Source of the DNA: CAZSTA01 sp964609495 [NCBI: uncultured bacterium]
GTDB lineage: Bacteria > CAZSTA01
Reading direction: 5' to 3'
NCBI GenBank assembly: GCA_964609495.1
Contig: CAZSTA010000041.1
Coordinates: 15,625 to 21,886 of the forward strand
DNA: 6,262 bases
In this document: positions 1 through 4,840 of the stretch, one piece after another
How the letters are laid out: each line of letters starts with the position of its first letter
Numbering within the stretch: position 1 is the first letter of the stretch
Position numbers and translations under genes: made by a program
Notes under the pieces: model-generated
What the model was told of the DNA's origin: nothing
Seen by the model: the letters and a program-made list of their open reading frames with translations, nothing else
The model's database searches: none

Positions 1-210
1 AAAACCCTAGCCGCGGTTTTCGTGGGAGGAACTTCAGTTTTTGGAGGGATGGGGACTATTTTTGGAACTTTTATAGGAGCTTTCATCATAGGCTCTCTAG
101 AAGCTGGAATTATTGCTATGGGGGCTTCAGGATTTTGGATCCAGTTGATCTATGGCTTGGTCATAGTTGTCTCCCTTTCCATTTACTCGTTTATGAGGAA
201 AAGATCCTGA
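1..210 (+). CDS. Sugar ABC transporter permease, RbsC-like (3' end only)
   Basis: Only the last 69 codons are present. The reading frame is open from base 1, so the gene starts outside the window; the GTG at 22 is an internal valine, not a start. The Gly-rich segment VGGTSVFGGMGTIFGTFIGA, followed by a hydrophobic helix and the end FMRKRS, matches the C-terminus of BPD_transp_2 permeases (RbsC/XylH/MglC type), where AAVVxGGTSxxGGxGxxxGTxxGA is a hallmark. These inner-membrane proteins form the channel of ribose-, xylose- or galactose-type ABC importers and work with a periplasmic binding protein and an ATPase, which would lie upstream. The substrate cannot be told from this fragment. The stop is TGA at 208-210. 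Family assignment is confident; sugar specificity is unknown. Confidence 0.85.
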   Translation, partial: KTLAAVFVGGTSVFGGMGTIFGTFIGAFIIGSLEAGIIAMGASGFWIQLIYGLVIVVSLSIYSFMRKRS

Positions 211-240
211 TTTAAGGATCGCGTAACTGTCAAAATCAGG
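203..240 (+). terminator. Possible weak terminator or switching hairpins at the permease stop codon
   Basis: Two perfect inverted repeats share bases and cannot form together: GATCCT (203-208) with AGGATC (215-220), and CCTGATTT (206-213) with AAATCAGG (233-240). The downstream bases TTATCATCATTT are U-rich but have no clean T-run, so this is at best a weak or Rho-assisted end for the permease transcript. The first hairpin includes the stop codon. Confidence 0.25.
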
Positions 241-277
241 TTATCATCATTTCCAAGACCAGAATTTAAATTTAATT

Positions 278-286
278 TGATATAAT
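278..286 (+). promoter_or_regulatory. Possible extended -10 promoter (P1)
   Basis: TGATATAAT contains a perfect TATAAT (281-286) with the TGn extension. No recognisable -35 lies 16-18 bases upstream, but extended -10 promoters can do without one. In DNA this AT-rich a chance match is likely, so confidence is low. Confidence 0.3.
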
Positions 287-309
287 TAGCAAAAAAGTGC
301 TTGCTAATT
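284..309. repeat. 9-bp inverted repeat over the P2 -35 box
   Basis: AATTAGCAA (284-292) and TTGCTAATT (301-309) are perfect inverted repeats with an 8-base spacer, AAAAGTGC. The right arm contains the -35 element TTGCTA of the next promoter, and the left arm abuts the P1 -10. This placement is what an operator for a dimeric regulator would show. As RNA it could also form a hairpin ending in AUUU, a poor terminator. The symmetry is direct observation; the operator role is inference. Confidence 0.5.
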
Positions 310-329
310 TGAGTCAATTATGCTATAAT
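301..329 (+). promoter_or_regulatory. Sigma70-type promoter P2 with extended -10
   Basis: The -35 TTGCTA (301-306), a 17-base spacer, and TATAAT (324-329) preceded by TG at 321-322 give an extended consensus -10 at optimal spacing. The predicted start is near 336. The first recognised gene downstream begins at 610, so the leader would be about 270 bases unless a small RNA is made. Confidence 0.6.
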
Positions 330-359
330 CATCTCAAGTTTGTGTTAGAAGCGGGAGTT

Positions 360-392
360 AGGGAGATCGAGTCCCATCTGGGGACCATCCCT
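360..392 (+). other. Two-tier GC-rich RNA hairpin
   Basis: The inner stem is GTCCC (371-375) with GGGAC (381-385) around loop ATCTG. The outer stem is AGGGA (360-364) with TCCCT (388-392), separated by an asymmetric internal loop. No T-run follows, so it is not an intrinsic terminator. An alternative fold pairs GGGA (361-364) with TCCC (372-375) around a 7-base loop containing TCGAG, resembling a tRNA T-arm. The right-hand part reads GGGGACCA (380-387), like a tRNA acceptor end. It lies just after the P2 start and runs into the -35 of P3. Function is unknown. Confidence 0.4.
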
Positions 393-420
393 TGACAAAA
401 AGTAAAAGGTATTATATACT
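392..420 (+). promoter_or_regulatory. Near-consensus sigma70 promoter P3
   Basis: TTGACA (392-397), exactly 17 bases, then TATACT (415-420): a perfect -35 and a -10 matching five of six bases at ideal spacing. The predicted start is about 427. This is the best promoter in the window. It would drive the gene at 610 through a leader of about 180 bases, or a short RNA beginning with the hairpins at 430-476. Confidence 0.7.
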
Positions 421-429
421 CTTGATATG

Positions 430-476
430 AGACTGGGCATATAGCTTGGTCTGATTAGGCGTTCGAATCGGAGCCT
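430..476 (+). other. tRNA-like motif just downstream of P3 (not a complete tRNA)
   Basis: The stretch carries TATAGCTTGG (440-449), like positions 7-19 of a tRNA with its D-arm start, and GTTCGAATC (461-469), an exact match to the common T-loop core. GGGC (435-438) can pair with GCCT (473-476), and GCTT (444-447) with AGGC (457-460). There is no room for an anticodon arm and no five-base T-stem, so no functional tRNA is encoded. An alternative fold is a 9-bp hairpin with three G-U pairs at 430-452 (ACT...GGT ends, loop ATATA). It could be a decayed or deleted tRNA, an attachment-site remnant, or coincidence. Confidence 0.2.
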
Positions 477-609
477 GTTAAAAGGAGTAGAATTACGTCG
501 AACCAATTACTACTTCAGAGTTTTCAATTTGCGACTTGTTAAAGATATTCTCTGTTAATGACCCTTGTTTTATTTTCTAATCCGTAATCACCAAGAGAGA
601 GATTAAGGT

Positions 610-1248
610 ATGGAAAAAATATTTTTAATTTTAATAATTATTTTTTCCCTTATAATTGTAGAAAGTGCATCAGCTCATCAACCAAGGATTGTTTCGGGAG
701 AAGAGATTATTCAAATAGAAAATCCTGAAGTTTCCCAAGCCTTCTACGGAGAGCTTAATGGAGAACCGGCTTATTTTGAGATTAATTCAATTGAGCCTTT
801 TAGATTTTATATTGGCATTTTGGTTCCTGATTTAGAAGGTGTTAAAAAAGATATTTCTGCGAGAGTTTATCTTGAAGAAGTAAATGATGAAAAAGAATTG
901 CTTTTTTTGGATGGTTCTAATTATAACTGGGAACCTTATTATGAAGAGTTTGCTGGAGATTCGTATTACAAAGGGCCAGAGATAAGTAAAGATTTCGGAA
1001 AAGGGAAGTATATTATAGAAGTTTTTAATAGTAATAATCAGGGAAAATATGTTTTGGTGATAGGAGAAAGAGAGGAGTTCCCTCCAAAAGAAATTATTAA
1101 AACAATAATACTTTTACCAAGTTTAAAAAAGGATTTTTTTAATAAATCACCCTTCACGGCTTATTTTAACTTAACAGGGTTGTTTTTACTTATTTTTCTC
1201 TTAGTTATCTCTGGTATTGTTATTCTTATTTCTTCCTTAGTACTGTAG
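610..1248 (+). CDS. Hypothetical secreted, C-terminally membrane-anchored protein
   Basis: I cannot name this 212-residue protein. Residues 1-22 look like a signal peptide: Lys3, a long Ile/Leu core, then ASA, with likely cleavage before HQPR. Residues 23-185 form a polar, aromatic-rich, probably beta-rich outer domain with no Cys and a single His (23). Residues 188-211 are one membrane helix ending almost at the stop, so the domain should face outward. From memory, proteins with a similar SAHQPRIV start, VSQAFYGEL, and KKDFF.KSPFTAYFNL before the last helix occur mainly in uncultured candidate-phyla genomes; I could not check this. G+C is roughly 30-33% in sampled lines against 45-48% for neighbours, and codons favour AAA, GAA, AAT and ATT, suggesting transfer. 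The ribosome site (AGAGAGAG, 594-601) is weak. It stands alone between the permease and thrS. Confidence 0.75.
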   Translation: MEKIFLILIIIFSLIIVESASAHQPRIVSGEEIIQIENPEVSQAFYGELNGEPAYFEINSIEPFRFYIGILVPDLEGVKKDISARVYLEEVNDEKELLFLDGSNYNWEPYYEEFAGDSYYKGPEISKDFGKGKYIIEVFNSNNQGKYVLVIGEREEFPPKEIIKTIILLPSLKKDFFNKSPFTAYFNLTGLFLLIFLLVISGIVILISSLVL

Positions 1249-1269
1249 TTTCGCATTTTTGAAAACGCT

Positions 1270-1287
1270 AAACTGAAAATTCAGTTT
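1270..1287 (+). terminator. Possible short terminator after the 610-1248 gene
   Basis: AAACTGA (1270-1276) and TCAGTTT (1281-1287) form a perfect 7-bp stem with loop AAAT, 21 bases past the stop codon. The stem is AT-rich and its only U-run is the three Ts at the stem end, so it would terminate weakly. It is nearly symmetrical, with A-run left and T-run right. It is the only candidate end for the gene before the thrS promoter. Confidence 0.3.
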
Positions 1288-1351
1288 CTAAACGAATTTT
1301 TGGATAAAAAGTATGAGCAAAACGAGCCCTGCAAGAATCTTCATTAATACT

Positions 1352-1368
1352 AGATTTTTGAAAAATCT
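1352..1368. repeat. 17-bp palindrome over the thrS -35 box
   Basis: AGATTTTTGAAAAATCT is a perfect palindrome about a central G (1360): eight bases on each side. The proposed -35 TTGAAA (1358-1363) sits at its centre. It may be a regulator-binding site, or an AT-rich hairpin ending the upstream transcript; it has no T-run after it. The symmetry is certain, the role is not. Confidence 0.45.
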
Positions 1369-1387
1369 GCGAAAGTATAGTTAGAAT
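1358..1387 (+). promoter_or_regulatory. Probable thrS promoter
   Basis: TTGAAA (1358-1363), an 18-base spacer, and TAGAAT (1382-1387): each hexamer matches the sigma70 consensus at five of six positions. The predicted start, about 1394, lies only eight bases before the first paired base of T-box stem I (1402), where a T-box transcript should begin. An overlapping TATAGT at 1376-1381 has no good -35. Confidence 0.6.
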
Positions 1388-1401
1388 CGAGATACGAGAA
1401 A

Positions 1402-1644
1402 AGCTATGATGAGGACGAGTAACTCCTCGCCTCCTTGGTAGAGAACGAAAGTCATCGGCTGAGAGCTTTCGGCAAGGGAGAGGAGCGAAAACCACCTCGG
1501 AGCTAGGGGCTGAAGTCGTAGTAAGCCTTATCGGTTGGGGAGCCGTTATCGCCCCTGAGAGCGGATGAAATGATTCATCAATAAGGGTGGAACCGCGGGA
1601 ATATCGCCTCTCGTCCCTATCTATTAGGGATGAGGGGCTTTTTT
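1402..1644 (+). promoter_or_regulatory. T-box riboswitch leader, threonine specifier ACC
   Basis: This untranslated leader of thrS senses uncharged tRNA-Thr and decides between terminator and antiterminator. Stem I is closed by AGCT (1402-1405) with AGCT (1501-1504), then GAGG (1411-1414) with CCTC (1495-1498). The intervening ATGAT/GG resembles the usual kink-turn. The specifier loop follows: AGTA (1418-1421) on the 5' side, GAA (1487-1489) and codon ACC (1491-1493) followed by a purine on the 3' side. It is capped by CTCCTC (1423-1428) with GAGGAG (1480-1485) and a distal CGAAAG/CTTTCG hairpin (1446-1471). A second domain is closed by AGGGGC (1505-1510) with GCCCCT (1551-1556) and contains CCGTTATC. 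The antiterminator is AGGG (1584-1587) with CCCT (1615-1618) around the T-box bulge TGGAACC (1588-1594), the part that pairs with the tRNA NCCA end. All elements agree with the downstream gene. Confidence 0.95.
1606..1644 (+). terminator. T-box attenuator (conditional terminator of thrS)
   Basis: GCCTCTCGTCCCTA (1606-1619) and TAGGGATGAGGGGC (1625-1638) form a 14-bp stem including G-U pairs, with loop TCTAT, followed by six Ts (1639-1644). Bases 1615-1618 are shared with the antiterminator, so the two folds exclude each other. Charged tRNA-Thr should leave this terminator formed; uncharged tRNA should disrupt it. Confidence 0.95.
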
Positions 1645-1660
1645 AGTTTGTAGGTGATTA

Positions 1661-1684
1661 TGATCGGATTATCACATCCGATCA
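1661..1684. repeat. Extra 9-bp inverted repeat between the attenuator and the thrS ribosome site
   Basis: TGATCGGAT (1661-1669) and ATCCGATCA (1676-1684) are perfect inverted repeats with loop TATCAC. No T-run follows, so it is not a second terminator. It is not part of the T-box consensus. It could be a protein-binding operator, a stabilising 5' hairpin left after processing of the readthrough mRNA, or chance. The thrS Shine-Dalgarno (1710-1717) lies 25 bases beyond and is not paired by it. Confidence 0.5.
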
Positions 1685-1725
1685 CGATATACAAAATTTC
1701 AAACCGATTAAAGGAGGGGTAAGAA

Positions 1726-3663
1726 ATGGAAGTGAAAGTGACGTTGCCCGATGGTTCGGTAGAGGAGTATGAGAAAGGGACCACGGTAGCTCAGATAGCG
1801 GCTAGCATCGGAAAGAGATTAGCGAAAGCCGCTATAGTCGGTAAGGTAAATGATAAACTCGTCGATCTTAACTATCCGGTGGAGGAGGATTGTCGTCTGG
1901 AGATCATAACTGAGACCTCTCCTGAGGCGCTTTCCATTCTCCGCCATAGCACCTCTCACATTATGGCTCAGGCAGTAAAGAGCCTGTTCCCGGAGGCAAA
2001 GTTAGCTATAGGGCCCGCTATAGAGGACGGTTTCTACTATGACTTTGATGTAATCCTGCCATTTACACCTGAGGACTTAGCCGAGATCGAAGAGAAGATG
2101 AGGGAGATAGTAGAGCAGAATCTTCCTTTCTCTTCTAAGATGTTCACGAAAGATGAGGCGAAGAAGTTCTTCGCTGAGAGGGGAGAGAAATATAAAATCG
2201 AACTGCTCGAGGATATCCCAGACGAAGAAGTCCCTATCTATAAGCAGGGTGATTTCGCCGACCTATGTTTAGGACCTCACATTCCTTCTACTGGAAAAGC
2301 CAAAGCTTTCAAGTTGCTAAATGTGGCAGGAGCATATTGGAGAGGCGACGAAAAGCGAGAGATGTTGCAGAGGATCTATGGGACAGTTTATTCCTCCCAG
2401 AAGGATCTGGACGATCATCTTCACCGGTTGGAGGAAGCTAAGAGGAGGGATCATCGCAAATTAGGTAGAGATCTGGATATCTATAGCATCCATGAGGAGG
2501 TGGGAGCAGGATTAATCCACTGGCATCCCAAGGGGGCTATGATCCGCACGCTCATCGAGGACTTCTGGAAGAAGGAGCATTTCCGAAGGGGATACGATCT
2601 GGTTTACACCCCTCATATAGCCAGCGAGAAGATATATGCTATCAGTGGTCATCTGGAGAATTACCTGGATAGTATGTATTCGGCGATGGATATAGAAGGC
2701 TCTCCTTACCGAATGAAGCCGATGAACTGCCCCGGACATATAATGATCTATCAGACGAAGACGAGGAGCTATCGAGATCTCCCCATCCGTTTGGCTGAGT
2801 TGGGAACGGTATATCGCTATGAACGAAGTGGCACTCTGCACGGTATGTTGAGAGTGCGAGGCTTTACACAGGATGACTCTCACATATTCTGTACCCCGGA
2901 TCAGCTTGTCAAGGAGCTGGTAAAGATCCTAGAGCTAGTGGACTTCATGATGGCCACCTTCGGTTATAGATATCAGGCGTTTCTATCCACGAGACCAGAG
3001 AAGTCTATCGGCTCAGATGAGGTATGGGAGATGGCTACGAATGCTTTGAAGGAGGCTTTGAGGATCAGAGATCAAGAGTATGAGATCGACCCTGGAGCCG
3101 GGATATTCTATGGCCCTAAGATCGATATCAAGATTGTGGATGCCCTGGGACGAGGTTGGCAAGGACCGACGATTCAAGTCGATTTTAATCTGCCAGAGAG
3201 GTTCGATGTAACTTATATCGGCGAGGATAACGAGAGACACCGCGTAGTTATGGTTCACCGCACGGTCTTAGGTTCAATGGAAAGATTCATCGGTGGCTTG
3301 ATCGAGCATTACGCGGGGGCGTTCCCAACCTGGCTTTCCCCCATTCAAGTCCGAGTTATTCCGATTGCTGATCGGCATCTTCCCTATGCCTCGAAAGTCA
3401 GGGATATGCTCTTCGATAAAGAAGTCAGAGTTGAACTTGACGATCGTAGTGAGAGTGTGAGCTTCAAGATACGATCCGCTCAATTGGAGAAGCTACCCTA
3501 TATGCTTATCATCGGCGATAGAGAGGTGGAGCATCGGACGGTAGCGGTTAGAAGGAGAGATGAAAGAGACCTGGGGGCGATGAAGTTGGATAGCTTCTCC
3601 AAACAGTTGGAGGAGGAGATCGAGAGCAGGGCTAGGGAATTAAAAGTGGAGAAGGAAAAATAA
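1726..3663 (+). CDS. thrS: Threonyl-tRNA synthetase
   Basis: Cytoplasmic class II synthetase that charges tRNA-Thr with threonine using ATP. It is complete at 645 residues, the usual bacterial length. The ATG at 1726 follows AAAGGAGG (1710-1717) by eight bases. Domains in order: TGS, residues 1-62; editing (SAD) domain, about 65-230, with H74/H78 and C181/H185 for removing mischarged serine; catalytic core, about 245-540; anticodon-binding domain, about 540-640. Zinc ligands that read the threonine are all present: C335 (MNCPGH), H386 (TQDDSHIF) and H511 (VHRTVLGSMERF). Motif 2 has R364 (YRYE) and motif 3 has R520 (MERFIGG). Nothing essential is missing. It is a single-gene unit: T-box leader upstream, terminator 14 bases after the stop. 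The gene is GATC-rich and uses AGG/AGA and ATA codons like the genes downstream. Confidence 0.98.
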   Translation: MEVKVTLPDGSVEEYEKGTTVAQIAASIGKRLAKAAIVGKVNDKLVDLNYPVEEDCRLEIITETSPEALSILRHSTSHIMAQAVKSLFPEAKLAIGPAIEDGFYYDFDVILPFTPEDLAEIEEKMREIVEQNLPFSSKMFTKDEAKKFFAERGEKYKIELLEDIPDEEVPIYKQGDFADLCLGPHIPSTGKAKAFKLLNVAGAYWRGDEKREMLQRIYGTVYSSQKDLDDHLHRLEEAKRRDHRKLGRDLDIYSIHEEVGAGLIHWHPKGAMIRTLIEDFWKKEHFRRGYDLVYTPHIASEKIYAISGHLENYLDSMYSAMDIEGSPYRMKPMNCPGHIMIYQTKTRSYRDLPIRLAELGTVYRYERSGTLHGMLRVRGFTQDDSHIFCTPDQLVKELVKILELVDFMMATFGYRYQAFLSTRPEKSIGSDEVWEMATNALKEALRIRDQEYEIDPGAGIFYGPKIDIKIVDALGRGWQGPTIQVDFNLPERFDVTYIGEDNERHRVVMVHRTVLGSMERFIGGLIEHYAGAFPTWLSPIQVRVIPIADRHLPYASKVRDMLFDKEVRVELDDRSESVSFKIRSAQLEKLPYMLIIGDREVEHRTVAVRRRDERDLGAMKLDSFSKQLEEEIESRARELKVEKEK

Positions 3664-3675
3664 CGAATAGTGCTG

Positions 3676-3710
3676 AAGGGGTGTGATCGAGGTGATCACA
3701 CCCCTTTTTT
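3676..3710 (+). terminator. Intrinsic terminator of thrS
   Basis: GGGGTGTGATC (3678-3688) and GATCACACCCC (3694-3704) form an 11-bp perfect stem with loop GAGGT, extendable by two A-T pairs, followed by TTTTTT (3705-3710). It is strong and isolates thrS from the polysaccharide genes. The downstream AAAAAATTTTTAAAATTT makes the following promoter region very AT-rich. Confidence 0.93.
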
Positions 3711-3732
3711 AAAAAATTTTTAAAATTTATGG

Positions 3733-3760
3733 TTTATTTAATCGTAAATTTGGGTATAAT
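3733..3760 (+). promoter_or_regulatory. Probable promoter of the glycosyltransferase operon
   Basis: A perfect TATAAT lies at 3755-3760. The best -35 is a weak TTTATT (3733-3738) at 16 bases spacing, preceded by A/T tracts at 3711-3730 that could act as an UP element. The predicted start is about 3767, giving a leader of roughly 78 bases. A promoter is needed here because the thrS terminator lies just upstream. Confidence 0.55.
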
Positions 3761-3803
3761 ATTAGTAAGGTTAATCCGAGCCATTATTATGAGAAAGGGT
3801 GGA

Positions 3804-3852
3804 GAGATATCTCGATCTACATTTGACGGGGAGATATCAAGCGGATGATATC
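3804..3852. repeat. Three GATATC sites across the glycosyltransferase leader and start
   Basis: GATATC occurs at 3806-3811, 3833-3838 and 3847-3852. The first two are extended as GAGATATC, and the first lies in the palindrome GAGATATCTC (3804-3813). The second sits just after the ribosome site GGGGAG (3828-3833), and the third overlaps the start codon. They may be regulator half-sites or RNA elements controlling translation, or chance. Confidence 0.35.
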
Positions 3853-4840
3853 AGTTATCGTTCCTGCTTATAACGCAGTTGATACGATCGAAAAATGCCT
3901 TAGGGCCCTGCTCGACCAATCCTATCCTCGCGATGATTATGAGGTAATCGTAGTCGATGATGGCTCCACTGATAGGACTAGGGAGATAGTCGGCAAATAT
4001 CCGGTGAAATTGCTATCTCAACCGAATCAAGGACCAGCGGTCGCTAGAAACTTGGGAGTCGAAAACGCCGAAGGAGATATAATCCTCTTCACCGATTCCG
4101 ATTGCGAGCCAGCAAGAGATTGGATAGAGCAGATGGTCAAACCATTTCAAGATGAGGAGATAGTCGGAACTAAGGGTGTCTATAAGACTCGTCAGAGGGA
4201 GTTGGTCGCTAGATTCGTGCAGATAGAGTATGAGGATAGATATGATAAGATGAAGCACGATAAGTATATAGACTTTATAGATACCTATTCGGCTGGCTAT
4301 AGGAAAGATGTCTTTCTCAATTGTGGTGGGTTTGATCCAGTCTTCACCACTGCTTCGGTGGAGGATCAAGAGCTGTCATTTAAGATAGCTAGTCAGGGCT
4401 ATAAGATGGTCTTCGTTCCCCAAGCCATTGTCTATCATAGACACGCTTACACACTGGAGAGATACCTGAGGAAGAAATTCTGGATAGGATATTGGAAGTA
4501 TCTGGTGCTTAAGAGATATCCCCAAAAGGTCGTCAAAGATTCTCATACTCCGCAGATCTTAAAAGCTCAAGTAGGATTGTTCTACCTAATTTTATTGGGA
4601 TTCTTTGCCTCTATCTTTTACAACCCGCTTATCTATCCAGCGCTCTTTCTTCTATTTACACTTCTAATAAGCACGATACCTTACTCCTTAAAGGCTTTGA
4701 GGAAAGATTTGATTGTAGGATCACTATCTCCCTTGCTGATCTTTTTAAGGGCAGGTGCCCTAGGGCTTGGTTTAGGCATAGGATTCATAACCAGTAAAGC
4801 TCGGATCGATAGGCAGGTGATTCATAATGATGTTGGATAA
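3845..4840 (+). CDS. Family 2 glycosyltransferase, membrane-associated
   Basis: A 331-residue GT-A fold enzyme predicted to transfer a sugar from a nucleotide-sugar donor, probably to a lipid-linked acceptor. Visible motifs: start ISVIVPAYN (2-10), the nucleotide-binding DDGSTD (38-43), the metal-binding DSD (84-86, in FTDSDCEP), and the catalytic-base region ED (173-174, in VEDQELSFK). An Arg/Lys/Trp-rich segment (206-219, RYLRKKFWIGYWKY) sits where processive and lipid-linked enzymes carry their acceptor motif. Hydrophobic stretches at about 242-278 and 290-316 should anchor the C-terminus in the membrane. The ATG at 3845 is preceded by GGGGAG (3828-3833), 11 bases away and slightly long. 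The 3' end overlaps the next gene by 14 bases, so the two are co-transcribed. Donor and acceptor cannot be told from sequence; family assignment is secure. Confidence 0.93.
   Translation: MISVIVPAYNAVDTIEKCLRALLDQSYPRDDYEVIVVDDGSTDRTREIVGKYPVKLLSQPNQGPAVARNLGVENAEGDIILFTDSDCEPARDWIEQMVKPFQDEEIVGTKGVYKTRQRELVARFVQIEYEDRYDKMKHDKYIDFIDTYSAGYRKDVFLNCGGFDPVFTTASVEDQELSFKIASQGYKMVFVPQAIVYHRHAYTLERYLRKKFWIGYWKYLVLKRYPQKVVKDSHTPQILKAQVGLFYLILLGFFASIFYNPLIYPALFLLFTLLISTIPYSLKALRKDLIVGSLSPLLIFLRAGALGLGLGIGFITSKARIDRQVIHNDVG

Larger units (their letters stand above)
211..609. other. AT-rich intergenic region, no protein gene seen
   Basis: About 400 bases separate the permease from the next gene. I see no ORF with a plausible ribosome site in it. 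The Shine-Dalgarno-like AAAGGAG at 481-487 is not followed by a usable start codon. The individual signals (three promoter-like sites, a palindrome, a hairpin and tRNA-like motifs) are listed separately. In 481-609 I see only AT-rich leader for the 610 gene, with a 5-bp inverted repeat, TAATC (585-589) with GATTA (601-605), flanking its weak ribosome site. There is no clear terminator before 610, so transcripts from the promoters probably run into that gene. Confidence 0.6.

Noticed and set aside
435-476. A functional tRNA gene
   Set aside because: The D-arm-like and T-loop-like motifs are adjacent with no anticodon arm, no full T-stem and only a four-base acceptor pairing, so it cannot be a working tRNA. 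Kept only as a tRNA-like motif.
610-1248. Copper 'histidine brace' protein (LPMO or CopC-like), because His23 would be the mature N-terminus after signal cleavage
   Set aside because: The protein has no second His and no Cys, so it lacks the other ligand a histidine brace needs.
1313-1384. Small ORF of 23 codons (MSKTSPARIF...)
   Set aside because: It has no good ribosome site, overlaps the thrS promoter elements, and its length is expected by chance.
211-1400. Defence island, integrative element or CRISPR array
   Set aside because: There is no recombinase, transposase, nuclease or regularly spaced repeat, and I found no flanking direct repeats that would mark an insertion.
1268-1495. Antisense ORF of 75 codons
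   Set aside because: It lies opposite the T-box leader, whose base pairing explains the sequence; it has no family resemblance.
2512-3483. Three antisense ORFs within thrS
   Set aside because: They are shadows of a well-conserved coding frame; their translations show no domain and no ribosome sites.
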